From Actinostola sp. cb2023 (lineage: Eukaryota > Cnidaria > Anthozoa > Actiniaria > Actinostolidae), in NCBI GenBank assembly GCA_033675265.1, contig JAUJYZ010000882.1, positions 23,501 to 87,500 of the forward strand: a DNA stretch of 64,000 bases. The letters are read 5' to 3'. This document shows positions 14,050 through 26,367 of this stretch, piece by piece (position 1 is the stretch's first letter; every line of letters begins with the position of its first letter). Under the pieces are notes generated by a model, which was not told the origin of the DNA, searched no databases, and saw only the letters and a list, made by a program, of their open reading frames with translations. The translations under genes were made by a program, and so were the position numbers.

Positions 14050-14850
14050 ATGATGACAGGAGATAGGAGCTAGAATGGTCATTCTAAGGTTGTCAGAGAG
14101 AAAGGTGATAGTAGATAGGAGAATGGTCATTCTAAGGTTGTCAGGGAGAAAGGTGATAGAAGATAGGAGAATGGTCATTCTAAGGTTCTAAGAGAGAAAG
14201 GTGATAGGAGCTAGGAGAATGGTCATTCTAAGGTTGTCAGGGAGAAAGGTGATAGAAGATAGGAGAATGGTCATTCTAAGGTAGTAAGAGAGAAAGGTGA
14301 CAGGAGATAGGAGAATGGTCATTCTACGTTTGTCAGAGAGGAAGGTGATAGAAGATAGGAGAATGGTCATTCTAAGGTTGTCAGAGAGAAAGGTGATAGA
14401 AGATAGGAGAATGGTCATTCTAAGGTTGTAAGAGAGAAATCTGATAGAAGATAGAATGGTCATTCTAAGGTTGTAAGAGAGAAAGGTGATAGAAGATAGG
14501 AGAATGGTCATTCTAAGGTTGTCAGGGAGAAAGGTGATAGAAGATAGGAGAATGGTCATTCTAAGGTAGTAAGAGAGAAAGGTGATAGGAGATAGGAGAA
14601 TGGTCATTCTACGGTTGTCAGAGAGGAAGGTGATAGAAGATAGGAGAATGGTCATTCTAAGGTTGTCAGAGAGAAAGGTGATAGAAGATAGGAGAATGGT
14701 CATTCTAAGGTTGTAAGATAGAAAGGTGATAGGAGATAGGAGAATGGTCATTCTAAGGTTGTCAGAGAGAAAGGTGATAGGAGATAGGAGAATGGCCATT
14801 CTAAGGTTGTAAGAGAGAAAGGTGATAGGAGACACCAGAATGGCCATTCT
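14050..14850. repeat. Minisatellite 'GGTGATAGAAGATAGGAGAA', module 2
   Basis: About fourteen units, shorter than in module 1 because most have a single GATAGGA block. A 219-codon open frame on the minus strand is produced by units that are multiples of three. Confidence 0.95.
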
Positions 14851-14971
14851 AAGGTTGTCCTAAAACCAGTCACTGTCATGTGCAGGATACAGTTCAACGT
14901 ATCCCACATGCGAAAGAGGTCTTGAATTCGTAAATAGGAAGCTCTAAGGATGTCGAAACTTGCTGTCGGTT

Positions 14972-17290
14972 CATGACGTCTCCTTAACCAATCAGAATCG
15001 ATAAATTTCTTCATGTAGATAATTAATAAAAGACCGATATTAATGATAATGATGACTCAGATGAAGCAGAGTTACAACGAATTTCTAGTTATAACGCCCC
15101 AATGCTATCATTTGCATATTGAAAAATTCCAGCGAAAACGTTTCTCTCCAAATATGCCTAGCCGATTTTGAAATGCAAATTTCCATCCAAAAACAGGCCT
15201 TTCCCAAGAAAAGCCTCTCTGAATATTAGCTCCCCATATATATTATTAGAGCTTTTACCAACAGAGAGTAATCTCGCAATCTGATTGGCTCGCAACCATG
15301 ATTAATAAGAGCCTTTCCGAATATAAGCTCCCAAACAAGTACTCAGTTGCAAAATGTATAAGCCCCGGGGCTTTACTGATTCGGAATATGAAGGTATAGT
15401 TGTAGCTAGCTGACATCCAAGCTGTTGTTTTAGAATTCACCTATTGTGTTTGGCGTCGTTTGCAAAGAGTGCCATAGGAGCTACATATATAGAAACGAAG
15501 TATCTTATTATCTATGCATGTACTAGTACATATTGTAGCTGACATTCAAACTGTTGTCATTTTCTAGGTATCTATTCCCTACAACTTTTGAATACCCCGT
15601 CACAGTATATGCACCTATTGTGGCGTCGTTTGCAAAGAGTGCTATAAGAGCTACAAATAGAAACGAAGTATCTTATTATCTATGCATGTACTAGTACATA
15701 TTGTAGCTGACATTCAAACTGTTGTCATTTTCTAGGTATCTAGTCCCTACAACTTTAGAATACCCCGTCACAGTATATGCACCTATTATGTTTGGCGTCG
15801 TTTGCAAAGAGTGCTATAAGAGCTACATATAGAAACGAAGTATCTTATTATCTATACATGTAGATATTGTAGCTGACATTCAAACTGTTGTCATTTTCTA
15901 GGTATCTAGTCCCTACAATTTTTGAATACCCCGTCACAGTATATGCACCTATTGTGGCGTCGTTTGCAAAGAGTGCTATAAGAGCTACTTATAGAAACGA
16001 AGTATCTTATTATCTATACATGTACATGTAGATATTGTAGCTGACATTCAAACTGTTGTCATTTTCTAGGTATCTAGTCCCTACAACTTTAGAATACCCT
16101 GTCACAGTATATGCACCTATTGTGGCGTCGTTTGCAAAGAGTGTTATATATCGTAGCTGACATTCAATATAATATAATAATAATAATAATGACTTTAGTT
16201 CAGTGTCAATATATTTAGCTTATACAACTAAACAAGCTGTTGTCGTACGTGTTGTATGTATCTAGTCCCTACAATTCTAGAATACCCCGTCACAGTATAT
16301 GCACCTATTGTGTTTGGCGTCGTTTGCAAAGAGTGCTATAAGAGCTACAAATAGAAACGTAGTATCTTATTATCTATACATGTACATGTAGATATTGTAG
16401 CTGAGATTCAAGCTGTTGTCATATTCTATGTATCTAGTCCCTACAATTCTAGAATACCCCGTCACAGTATATGCACCTATTGTGTTTGGCGTCGTTTGCA
16501 AAGAGTTTCAAATAGCGATGAAGTATTCTGAAGTTCATGCCAAAGTCTGCTTACCTTTCTTAAACTCTACAACCAACACAATGGCAGTACACGTGTTTCT
16601 TAGTTCTCTTCGTTTCTTTCTGCATGCAGTCTGGAAAGAAAGTGACATATGAACAAGATGTGTTGTCTTGCTGCCGGAAGCTGAAGCTGATCAGGAAGCA
16701 CAAGCATTAAAATGTATCTTACTAAGTTCGTACACAAGCGACAGAGCTGGCAATTTAATGCTGTTTGTAATGCTAAAGTCGTAGTTAAAGGAAATCGTTT
16801 GTTTAAGAGACGAAAACCAGAAAAATACACGTAACTCAGCTCTTACCTTCGACTGCCTGCTTGACTCAACTCGAAAGTGGAATAATTAATTTAGGCCGGC
16901 TGGGGTGTGTCATGTATGCTAGAATTAACACACCCACGTGATTTATTTATACGTCATAACACAGGAAACCCATACAAAACATTGCAGTGTGGAGTGATGC
17001 TAAAAGGCGATTTTCGTCTCGGTACGCACAAGGGTTGTCAGAGAGATAGGTGATAGGAGATAGGAGAATGGTCGTTAATTCTAACTAAAGGTTGTCAGAG
17101 AGAAAGGTGATAGGAGATAGGAGAATGGTCATTCTAAGGTTGTAAGAGAGAAAGGTGATAGGAGACACCAGAATGGTCATTCTCGATCCTCTCTCCTAAA
17201 ACCAGTCACTGTCATGCGCAGGATACAGTTCAACGTATCCCACATGCGAAAGAGGTCTTGAATTCGTAAATAGGAGCTCTAAGGATGTTG
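14972..17290. repeat. Large direct repeat, module copy 3 (contracted)
   Basis: Same parts again: lead, about five 170-bp repeats (15420-16150), a TAA tract reduced to about four triplets near 16178, conserved block 16195-16980, a minisatellite of only two to three units (17040-17180) and the tail. Similarity to the other copies stops in 'GGATGTTGAAACTTGC' near 17290. Confidence 0.88.
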
Positions 17291-17299
17291 AAACTTGCA

Positions 17300-17900
17300 A
17301 CACGTTCCAGAATGACTTCGGATATTCCAAAGTTAGATTTCCCAGCACTTTTCGAGAGACTTTTCAATTTTTTGCTGGTTATTTTATCCATTTTAGCAAA
17401 TATTGAAGACATCTTATTTGATTTGCCGATTTGATATTTTTTTCAGCTAAAATTGTTTCTGTTCTCAAAATTAAACTATAGAAACTGTTGTTTGGACCAT
17501 AAATGGTACATAGTTATTATATTGCCAGTCCCATTCAAGATTTTGGCAAATGCCAGCATTCAAGATTTCGGCATATGCCAACATTCAAGAATTTGGCAAA
17601 TGCCAGCATTCAAGATTTCGGCATATGCCAACATTCAAGAATTTGGCAAATGCCAGCATTCAAGATTTCGGCATATGCCAACATTCAAGAATTTGGCAAA
17701 TGCCAGCATTCAAGATTTCGGCATATGCCAACATTCAAGAATTTGGCAAATGCCAGCATTCAAGATTTCGGCATATGCCAACATTCAAGAATTTGGCAAA
17801 TGCCAGCATTCAAGATTTCGGCATATGCCAACATTCAAGAATTCGGCAAATGCCAACATTCACGATTTCGGCATATGCCAAGATTTCAGATAAGATTGAA
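17300..17900. repeat. Minisatellite, 50-bp unit with two palindromes, about seven copies
   Basis: From about 17530 to 17890 units alternate GGCAAATGCCAGCATTCAAG and GGCATATGCCAACATTCAAG every 25 bp. The left flank (17305-17335, 'TTCCAGAATGACTTCGGA') is the inverse of sequence at about 24290-24320 beside the second 'GGCAAATGCC' array. The two loci are therefore inverted copies of one repeat family. Confidence 0.85.
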
Positions 17901-20330
17901 ACAAGTGGTAAGAAATATTTTAAAAGCTTTTATTGAACATTAAATAATACATCATAAGGTTATTTATAGCCTATTCTACTTTATAGATAATCCGTAGACC
18001 GAAAAGTTAAATTACTATAGTGTGTATTTCTATTCCATTGAGCATATCCCACAGAATTATCCATACAAATCGATCATATCCCAAAAATACTCAATAACTT
18101 CTTCAATAAGTCTTAAGACGCAAACTATGTGCATTGTTGTGTGAAACGTTGTTTGCAAGTGCACATCATACTAAATATTGTAGCAATGTGCAGGTATCGT
18201 GCTTACGTGTTACAATACATCACAAGAGCTTAAACTAGTCGTTTCTGGTAGAAAGTGAAGTGCTGCGAGTTGTGCACTGCCGTACATGTAGCTTTCAATG
18301 CATACATGTAGCTGTCCCTTGTCAGCAAGGCACATTAGTGGTAATATAAAATAATAAAAATGCAGTATAATAATAATAATAACTTTATTACTGTCATGTG
18401 TTCTAGCTTACAAGAAACCTATTTCCCTCCCATATATCTATTGATTCTCATTCCCACCCTTGTCCCAGTGCCCAGATCCCACATGACCAAACATGACACA
18501 GGAACTCCATCAAGATTAGTTTCGCTGCTCGCCTGGCGGCTCGCAGCAATATTAAGCTCTCATAAGCGACCAGCCTATGTTGTTTCAGCGCGCGGTCCGT
18601 CTCATTTAAGCGACAACAGCTCTGATCTAGTTATTACCACTTTTTCGAATTCCTGAAGTGGTCGCTTACGAGAGCTTCGACTGTACTATGCACTTGTGTC
18701 ATTTTTTCCTCGTATTCATTCACTCAAACCTCATCTGTCCACAAAAAATCCTGTGCATATTGTATATCGAGTGAATTTAAAATACAATGCGCTATTTCAA
18801 AAAACGTTGAATGACGATTGCACGACAAAAATAATAAGGTATAATATTAAGCTATAATTCTTAACTTAAATTAAATATTTCAATACTATTTTGTAGACTG
18901 TTCACTTAGTGCTACATTGTAGCTATCACTTTTTTGACCTCTTTTGCATCCATTTGTCCAAGCACCATGATTGTGTTAGATTTGTTTATGCTTCACTCTA
19001 TTGAAGAAAAACAGAAAAGTGTCAAATATGAAATCAAATTTGTAAATAGGCAAAGTGAACCATGGCATGTATGTAATATACAATTGAAATAGCATGGCTA
19101 TACACCGAATCGAAATATGGCGACCAATTTGAATAACTTTGTTCCTGACTGACCAACCTCTCATTCATGTGAAAACGCTTTTGTGTTTCCACGTGAACAC
19201 GAGGTTGGTCAGACCAAAACAATAGTTATTCAAATTGGTCGCCATATTTCGATTCGGTGTATACTGTCTATACATTGTATATACTATATCATATGTATAC
19301 TGTCGGTACATATAGCCTGAGAATTAAAATTAACAGCTGTCTCTCATCGCATACATTGATTCCACCTAGGAATTGATGTACGTGATGAGAGACAGCTGTT
19401 TTCTCTGGCTAATGTATACTGTCAGTGTACATACAGTACATATATGGTATGTGTCTATTTGTCTATTCTGCAATTGTACATAAAATATATATACTGTATA
19501 CAGTATAGAGGAATGCAATGTAGTTTTAAACAGGCTTTCTGCATTGTTTTCACTGCTCTGTGCATCTATTACATAATAATACACGCTCAGCAACCAATCA
19601 AATCGTGCATTCTTGGGAGGTACACATAGTTTATATTATTTATAAACAAATATATTGCAATGTCTATATACAGCACTAGTAAGCAGCATGTAGTGGATAT
19701 AGAGTATATTATGTATATATACATTGTACATATACCACTTAATAGAGGTAGCAAATTTATGCAGAGTTTATATGGGTAAAACTCCACTGATTCGGGACTT
19801 TTAAAACAGGCCGCTTAATAGAGGGTGGCCACTTTAAAAGGTTGGTGTACTGAGTATAGACAATAATAGACACTAGATGTATTCTACATTGTACATGTAG
19901 ATGTCTATAGACACTTTTGGCAGGAAATATATGTCTGCTGTATATTAAGCTTATGACGTTATGTATTAAAGCTTTATACCATATTCTGAATGTGTATAAG
20001 CTTTATACTGCGATTATACAATCGAAACTTTGATCAGGAATTCATGTCAGCATCGAATCTTACCTTTTAAAATGAGCATAAATTCTTGAATTTCACTGTA
20101 TGTTTATAGATAAACAGCACTCTGTCACACATACCATTGTTCCATGTCGTTCTCCAGGGATTTGGTTGAAGAAAAGAGTGATTATTCCACGATAAAATAC
20201 TAAAAGAGTTCTATAGTTTCTAGAACCGTTACAACACTAAGAAAATGGCGCTCAAAACCGTGTTCTAGCCAATCAGAGTGAAGCGATGCAGGGGATATGT
20301 TCCAAATATGGAGTGGTCGTGTGACGCCTG
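17900..20330. other. No gene recognised; dispersed repeats
   Basis: A/T-rich DNA. Contains a fragment of the 'GGTCGCTTACGAGAG' family near 18550-18690, the hairpin listed at 19101, a small inverted repeat 'AACAGCTGTCTCTCATC' at about 19331-19401 and TATATACA-rich sequence near 19260-19740. Confidence 0.5.
19101..19261. repeat. Foldback (hairpin) element
   Basis: The arm TACACCGAATCGAAATATGG, continuing through CGACCAATTTGAATAACT, is matched by its inverse ending at 19261. Arms are about 40-60 bp with a loop containing 'AACGCTTTTGTG'. Confidence 0.85.
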
Positions 20331-21027
20331 ACTGTTTATTCCCGGCCGCCATGTTGACGGTTGGTTTGTTGTATGCTCAAGCTTCAATTGTTCTTTTATT
20401 TCCCCGGTCCTTTCGGAACGGTATTCGTCAATATTTACTGGTGAAAAGAATTTAACGAACTACAGCAATGGTCTCGTAACGAGCCAGCCTACACAACAGT
20501 CGGAAAACGAGCGGACAATCGATCGTACAATGAACACAAGAACCCAGGAAAGCGTAGCTCTAAATCCATGAAATGCCCGATCTACTGACATCCCTAACGA
20601 ACCGATGGCATCACCAAGACTACTACTCGAGCCCCAAAGCAATGGTCTTTCACGAAAAACGAAGCAATTACTTCTTTTGAAACATGAAGACGTATTACTC
20701 GACTCTAATATCGTGCCCTACTTTGACTTTGGATAACTTACATGTAGTCGTAGACAACGTAAGATGATGGAAACCAACCTGGAAACCGGATGATGTAATG
20801 AGCAATATACTTATTCCTGCTTAGACAGGTATGTGCTTTTTGGAATTTTGAAGCAATCGTAGTTATACATGTTTATACTTGACGGTCAAACCCCTGGGTG
20901 CCACCCCTGGGGACGTTGGGGGATTTGTTCAAATGTCCATTCAAACATGATATCCCCCTGACATAGACATGGGGAAACATAGACTTTATTTTAGTACCAG
21001 TAATTTACATACAATTTAGTTTATAAG

Positions 21028-21894
21028 TTAAGGGTGGACTAACATATTTATTTCGACTGTTGCTAAGGAAAATTTGAAACCTCAAAAAAAGCGTAAAATT
21101 CGAAGAGAAGAGAAGGGACTTATAGGAAGTGATTGTAAGGGAGAAAGCTTTGTCAGAACATGACGTCACCAAATTACGTCACAATGACGTCATCAAAACA
21201 GAAAACGCTCTTTTTTCCCAAGGATTTATAAGATACTGTAAATCTATGATTATACACTTGTTCTACAACACAATGAGCAGACGACTGAGCATGGATTTGG
21301 TATTTAAATGAAATTTTTTTTTTTATGGACGTTTTTCGAGCTGTTTTTAAGGATTACATTCCATAACTTGTCATATTGTCTTCAGTTTTTAAAAAGCATG
21401 CTTAGCAATGTTGACTAGGTCGTTGTTGATATTCTAGGTTAGAAAAAAATAACCCTCAGTGAACGTGCTCGAAAATTTTGAAGGTTTTTGAAAACGAGAA
21501 TCTGCGCATGCGCAGTGAAGTCTTGTTAAATTTACCGTTCTTTTTCAGCATTGAATTGATGGATTTCGGAAAATAATCCTACGAAAATGTTTAGACAGTT
21601 CTCTATTCTGTCATTTGGCATAAAAATTATTATGCAGCAAAGACGTTTTGATTTTCCTGTTGTACCCAAGCAGGAGATGCGCGAATAGTATGACTTTCAA
21701 TTCATAAATTGTATGCTTGCTCATTTCTGCTAAAACGAAAATTTAAAACCCCTAGAGAGAAGTAGGATGTTTAACAAGGCTATAAAATATCAAAATTTCA
21801 GAAAAAAATCCTCAACAAAGCTGAAGAATTGAAGACATGTAAAACCCCATAGCAACGCGGTTGCATAGTAACGAAATATGTTAGTCCACCCTTA
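21028..21894. mobile_element. Non-autonomous TIR element, about 0.87 kb
   Basis: TTAAGGGTGGACTAACATAT at the left and ATATGTTAGTCCACCCTTAA at the right are inverted, and similarity extends inwards ('GTTGCTAAGGAAA'). No transposase frame is seen inside. Confidence 0.75.
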
Positions 21895-22006
21895 AGGGAA
21901 TGGGAATGGGGCAGAGGAATCTGGACAAATCCCCACCCCCTGGGGGAACGAATGTACAATGTAGTCATCAGAGACATTGACGATGTATGCTTTTTGTTTG
22001 TTTCAG

Positions 22007-22053
22007 GTTGAGGTACAACCATGGGCTATGGATCATTGATATATTTGGCAATG
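22007..22053 (+). CDS. Candidate first coding exon (start of a signal peptide), possibly of the receptor gene
   Basis: A 47-nt segment between a good acceptor (TTTTTGTTTGTTTCAG) and a good donor (ATG|GTGAGT). It contains an ATG in strong context (ACAACCATGG) and would encode MGYGSLIYLAM, the beginning of a hydrophobic signal peptide. It lies 3.6 kb upstream of the first recognised receptor exon, on the same strand. A possible 5' UTR donor (ACAG|GTATGT at about 20829) precedes it. The link to the receptor is inference: the exon needed to join its phase 0 end to the phase 1 start at 25659 was not found. Confidence 0.3.
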
Positions 22054-22203
22054 GTGAGTTTAAGTCCAAGTATCAGAAGCCATTTCATTGTACATGTAAA
22101 GCTATCCCGCAACATTGTACATGTTTGTACTGTAAGTTATATGGTAATTTGTCGCTTGGTAATTGTTAGTAATGTACATTTAGTTCGTAAGGTTTCTTAC
22201 TGA

Positions 22204-22272
22204 GCCCAGACGGCATTTGAACCCGTGACCTCCTGGATACCAGTCAGGCGCTCTAACCACTGAGCCACTGGG
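22204..22272 (-). repeat. tRNA-like sequence (SINE head or tRNA pseudogene)
   Basis: On the minus strand it reads 'TGGCTCAGTGGTTAGAGC' (A-box-like), then 'GGTTCAAAT' (B box). CCCAG and CTGGG can form an acceptor stem, and ACGGG/GCCGT a T arm. The anticodon loop CTGGTAT would give GGT, but its stem has a mismatch. Acceptor pairing is incomplete. A tRNA-derived SINE or a pseudogene is more likely than an active gene. Confidence 0.55.
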
Positions 22273-22550
22273 AACTCATGTGATTGAGCAGGTCTTGGTT
22301 CGTATTGTACATGCTGTTAAAATATCTGAACAAAAAAAGCCTAAGTAATATCATGGCACCGAGGGATATTAGTGATTAAATGTCCCCGAAGCTGGCTGAG
22401 GGGGTATTTAAGGTGATTCCTTAGTTTTGCACTGCGCAACTCTACTGTGCATATATTATATAGTGTAGCGTATTGTGTGATCTATATGGCTTATGCACAA
22501 GTGCTGATTTTCGAGATCAGGATACTAGAATTGTTTGACATAAAAATAAC

Positions 22551-23011
22551 CAGGGTTTCCACTCATCCGGAAAAATAAAATTATCTGGCTTTTCCCTGAC
22601 TTCTCACTGACCAAAAACCATTTTTCACTGATCATACTGTACTCTTGTTTTACTACATGATATCCTGCAGTGCGACTTACATTTACTATAGTCTTTTTAT
22701 GTATGTACTGTATGTACAGTAATATGTATGAAGAAATACATTTACATGGACCATATAAGGTCAATGACAACTTTTAAACTTTTTTGTGAGTTTTCATCAT
22801 GATTGATCACAATCTGTCTAATAAATGTTACCCATAATTATGCTACACTGTACATATCGATTTTGTGAAGGCTGACATAAATTCCCTGACTTTTCACTGA
22901 CTTTTGGGTAAATTACAACATTCCCTGACCAAAATCAAAATTCCCTGACAATTCCCTGACCTTGAAAAAAAAATCAAATTCACTGACTTTTCAAGGTCAG
23001 TGGGAACCCTG
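22551..23011. mobile_element. hAT-like MITE
   Basis: Starts CAGGGTTTCCACT and ends AGTGGGAACCCTG, which resembles hAT termini. The inside is rich in repeated 'TTCCCTGAC' and 'TTTTCACTGAC' motifs. No 8-bp target duplication is evident, so the superfamily is an inference. Confidence 0.6.
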
Positions 23012-23564
23012 TACACGGTATGGCTCCTAAAAGTTAACGATTTTAGCACTCCGAAAGTAGCGACCCCCCCCCCCCCCCCCCCCCCCCCCAAAGTAACAGT
23101 TACTTAAGGTTGCTCAATCCGAAAGTAACGACCTCGCTACTTTCGGAACTGTACGGTATTTTGTTAACGTTTTGTTTGTTTATTTCAGAATCAGTGGCTG
23201 TGGCAAGTACATGTATTTTGTCAGGACAATTGTGTGCTATTAAAGTGATAACTTGAATGCAACCGATTTCAAAATAGCGATAACTGGTCATTTCAAATAG
23301 ATAAGTTATTCAAGGACAGTCTTATTATATTTGCTTGCAATTTGTTACCGTAATTACAGTATAATTTCTGACGAAATTGATTTTATACGTAAAAGAAAAG
23401 AAAAGTATTGTGTGTACAACAAGATAAATCCATTACGTTGAGAAACTTCTTGCTTTGTAAAAAAAATATTTTCAAGGAAGACCATGATTGAAAATAAAAA
23501 GTTATTATTGAATGTTGTTCATTGGTAACAGAAACCTAAAGCCTAGATTGTAGCAGTTTTGGTC

Positions 23565-23995
23565 GGCAATTGCCGGAATTCTCTGAGTTGGCAAATGCCA
23601 ACTTCCTCTGAGTTGGCAAATGCCGGAATTCTCTGAGTTGGCAAATGCCAACTTCCTCTGAGTTGGCAAATGCCAGAATTCTCTGAGTTGGCAAATGCCA
23701 ACTTCCTCTGAGTTGGCAAATGCCGGAATTCTCTGAGTTGGCAAATGCCAACTTCCTCTGAGTTGGCAAATGCCAGAATTCTCTGAGTTGGCAAATGCCA
23801 ACTTCCTCTGAGTTGGCAAATGCCGGAATTCTCTGAGTTGGCAAATGCCAACTTCCTCTCAGCTGGCAAATGCCGGAATTCTCTAAGTCGGCATTTGCCA
23901 ACTTCCTCTCAGCTGGCATATGCCGGAATTCTCTGGTTTGGCAAATGCCGAGTTGCAGGGAAGTTGGCAAATGCCGACATACTGTTGGGTTCAGC
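23565..23995. repeat. Minisatellite of 'TTGGCAAATGCC' palindromes, about eight double units
   Basis: TTGGCAAATGCCAACTTCCT and TTGGCAAATGCCGGAATTCT alternate with 'CTGAG' between them, about 30 bp per half unit. Open frames of 104-153 codons on the minus strand result from the repeat length. The right flank is inverted with respect to the array at 17.5 kb. Confidence 0.93.
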
Positions 23996-24956
23996 AAGTA
24001 AATGCTTCTTGCACTTATTTATGATGCCATATTTTCCTCTTTGGCAAACATGTTATAAGCAAATTGAATTCTTGCCATTAAAAATGGTCAAGCTGGCAAA
24101 TTTGAATTTCATTTTCAATTTCAAATTTGACTGGTTTTAGCAGATTTCTCGATGATACAACAAACGTTGCCTGCAGTCCTACACCCGTTAGCTGAGTGGA
24201 CCTCTTTTTATAAAAGCTTGCCAAAATCTTCTCTTTTCTAGGCAAGGAATTTCATTTTTCAATGTTATTTGCTGAAATTTTGGTTTTGGAATGTCCGAAG
24301 TCATTCTGGAACGTGTTTTGCTGTCGGTGCCATGCAAATGCCAATGATCCGAGTAAATGAGGCCTTTGCATGACCTGCGTGCGTTACAGATATTAAAGAA
24401 CTGAGTAATAAAACATTAAAGGGCAAGTTTCATGGGTGTTGTCAAAAAGCTGGAAATTATATCAAATGATAGTAATTGGTCTCACTAATAAACAGTTAAA
24501 ATAATAACTTGAATACTCTTTTGGAAATAATCAAAAAAGCATCGTAAAAACGGAAATCGAGAAAGCCAGCAAGAAGCGGAAGTGACGTCAAGGGGGTCAA
24601 TCCAACGTACTGAACGCAGCCGGCTTGAAGTTAACATGGCGGACGAGTCTTCAAGTCCGAGTTCACTCGAAAGTCTTTATTTGGAAAGCGATTTAGAAAT
24701 CATAGAGGGTTAACGTGAGTCTGAAGAGAGCAATAAGGGTGATACTGGACCCCCATGACGTCACACGAGCGGGAAATTCGAATTCTGATTAGTGAAACTT
24801 CAGAAAATAAATTTGTTCTTGAAAATAGATTTTCTTGCAAATAAGATTAGTTATAGTATATTACCTTTATTATATAATACTAAACAAATCATTTTGTTTC
24901 TTTGTTCGTTGGACAGATTAAGAGCCACTTCGGTGGAAATGCTGTCATTAAACCGT

Positions 24957-24959
24957 TAC

Positions 24960-25007
<48 letters not shown>
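24957..25007. repeat. (ATT)n microsatellite
   Basis: About 17 ATT triplets. Confidence 0.97.
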
Positions 25008-25008
<1 letters not shown>

Positions 25009-25352
25009 TTAATTTCCGCTCTTCGTTGTTCGTCTTTCAATGATGCAAGGTTAATAGGGATGTTGTAAAATGTGTTTTTGTTTGTCTGCTAATTTCAAAA
25101 TTGAGACGAAATGTTCAGCCATTTTATAAACACATAAAATTCAACCATCGTCTCACGGCCGCGAAAGCCAATCAAGTGTTTTTTTCTCGTCCTCTGATTG
25201 GTTGGATATGTCAATTCTCGATGCTGATTGGTTATGCTTTCACATGTGAAAAATCTATACGCGATGCTGATTGGACGCATCGCTTTTTCCACATGTGAAA
25301 ATATAGCGTATACATTTCTACAAATGAGCTTTATGACATATAATTCTCTTTA

Positions 25353-25623
25353 TATAGTCATTCTCAGAAAGATTATCCAGATGAAAAGACTATAATACAA
25401 CAATAAGGTCACGTGATTCATTATGTATTCAGTTTCCTCGCGTGGAATGTCAATTTGAGATGCAAAAGTACACGGCATTGTGAGAACTGAATGTAATGCC
25501 GCTGGTATCTCGCCAAGTTTCGCGCGCAGAAATTGAAAACATAATGAATCATAATGAACATAGTGACTTTATTGTCGTATTGCAGTCTTTTCATCCGGAC
25601 AACGTTTTTAAGAATGACTGTAT
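25353..25623. mobile_element. Foldback element just upstream of the first MAM exon
   Basis: TATAGTCATTCTCAGAAAGA at the left is matched, imperfectly, by the inverse 'TCTTT..AAGAATGACTGTATA' at the right. The arms also share 'GATGAAAAGACT'/'AGTCTTTTCATC'. It ends about 35 bp before the acceptor at 25658. Confidence 0.7.
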
Positions 25624-25658
25624 ATATGTAATAACATGATATCCTTCATCCATGATAG

Positions 25659-26367
25659 GATTTTACAGCACTCGGGCACACCTACGTCTTCACAAAGGCA
25701 GTCAATCAGAACGGAACATTTCTAGTCCTCTCTTCAATCCGCTAAAAGATGGCTGGCGCTGCATAAGCTTTTGGCTCTCAAGTTCACGACGTCTTTATCA
25801 ACGCAAATTCCATGTACTTGTTGCCGATAAGAATGGAAAAACGCTACAGCTAATATGGACTTATGCTGCTACAGTAAACAACATTACGTACATCCAACTG
25901 CCATTACCACAGATAGACGATGACGTCATGGTAAGTAACTGGTGGCCGCTTTCATACAAGCATCAAGAGTTCCAGACTTCCGGTACGCGCGCAATGCATT
26001 ATGAGATTATTACAAAGGAGAAGTGAACACCAAGTGAGCAAAAACATAGCTTGGGCTCCCTGTGTCTAGAATTGGTGCTTACTTTTCCTTTGTAATAATC
26101 TCATAATGCATTGCGTGCGTACTGAAAGTCTGGAACTCTTGATGCTTGTATTCTGTATCTCTCCTTAGCCGGGCTCTCTCGGTCTTGCTTCACACAGGAA
26201 TTCCAGAGGCCTAGAAAGTTTTAAAAGAAGATATCGAAGTTGATTTAATGCATTAATTTTGTTTTTCTCCTTTAAGGTTACGTTTAGTGCGAAGAAAGAG
26301 CAGGAACAGCCAGTCATTGCTGTATCGAACGTATTATTTATCAAAGAAGAGTGTCCAATTGTTGAAC
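25659..26367 (+). CDS. MAM domain 1 (two exons of the receptor gene)
   Basis: Exon 25659-25930 (acceptor GATAG, donor ATG|GTAAGT) encodes 'GFYSTRAHLRLHKG', then 'SPLFNPLKDGWRCISFWL' and 'LQLIWTYAATVNNITYIQL'. Exon 26277-26367 (acceptor TTTAAG, donor GAAC|GTATGT) encodes 'VTFSAKKEQEQPVIAVSNVL' and 'FIKEEC'. This is the MAM order: the central 'C-x-S-F-W', a W-containing strand, the 'F.A..G...IA..D' strand and the last Cys. MAM domains are extracellular adhesion modules. The first third (CxFE..W) should lie in an upstream exon that I did not find. Confidence 0.75.

Noticed and set aside
17453..17943. CRISPR-like look of the 50-bp array and its 146-codon frames
   Set aside because: Units are contiguous with no unique spacers, in a eukaryotic genome; it is a minisatellite.
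22204..22272. Functional threonine tRNA gene
   Set aside because: Anticodon stem mismatch and an incomplete acceptor stem; a SINE head or pseudogene is more likely.
24636..24710. 24-codon frame 'MADESSSPSSLESLYLESDL'
   Set aside because: Reasonable start context and composition, but it ends in a stop just before a GTGAGT and has no continuation that I can identify.
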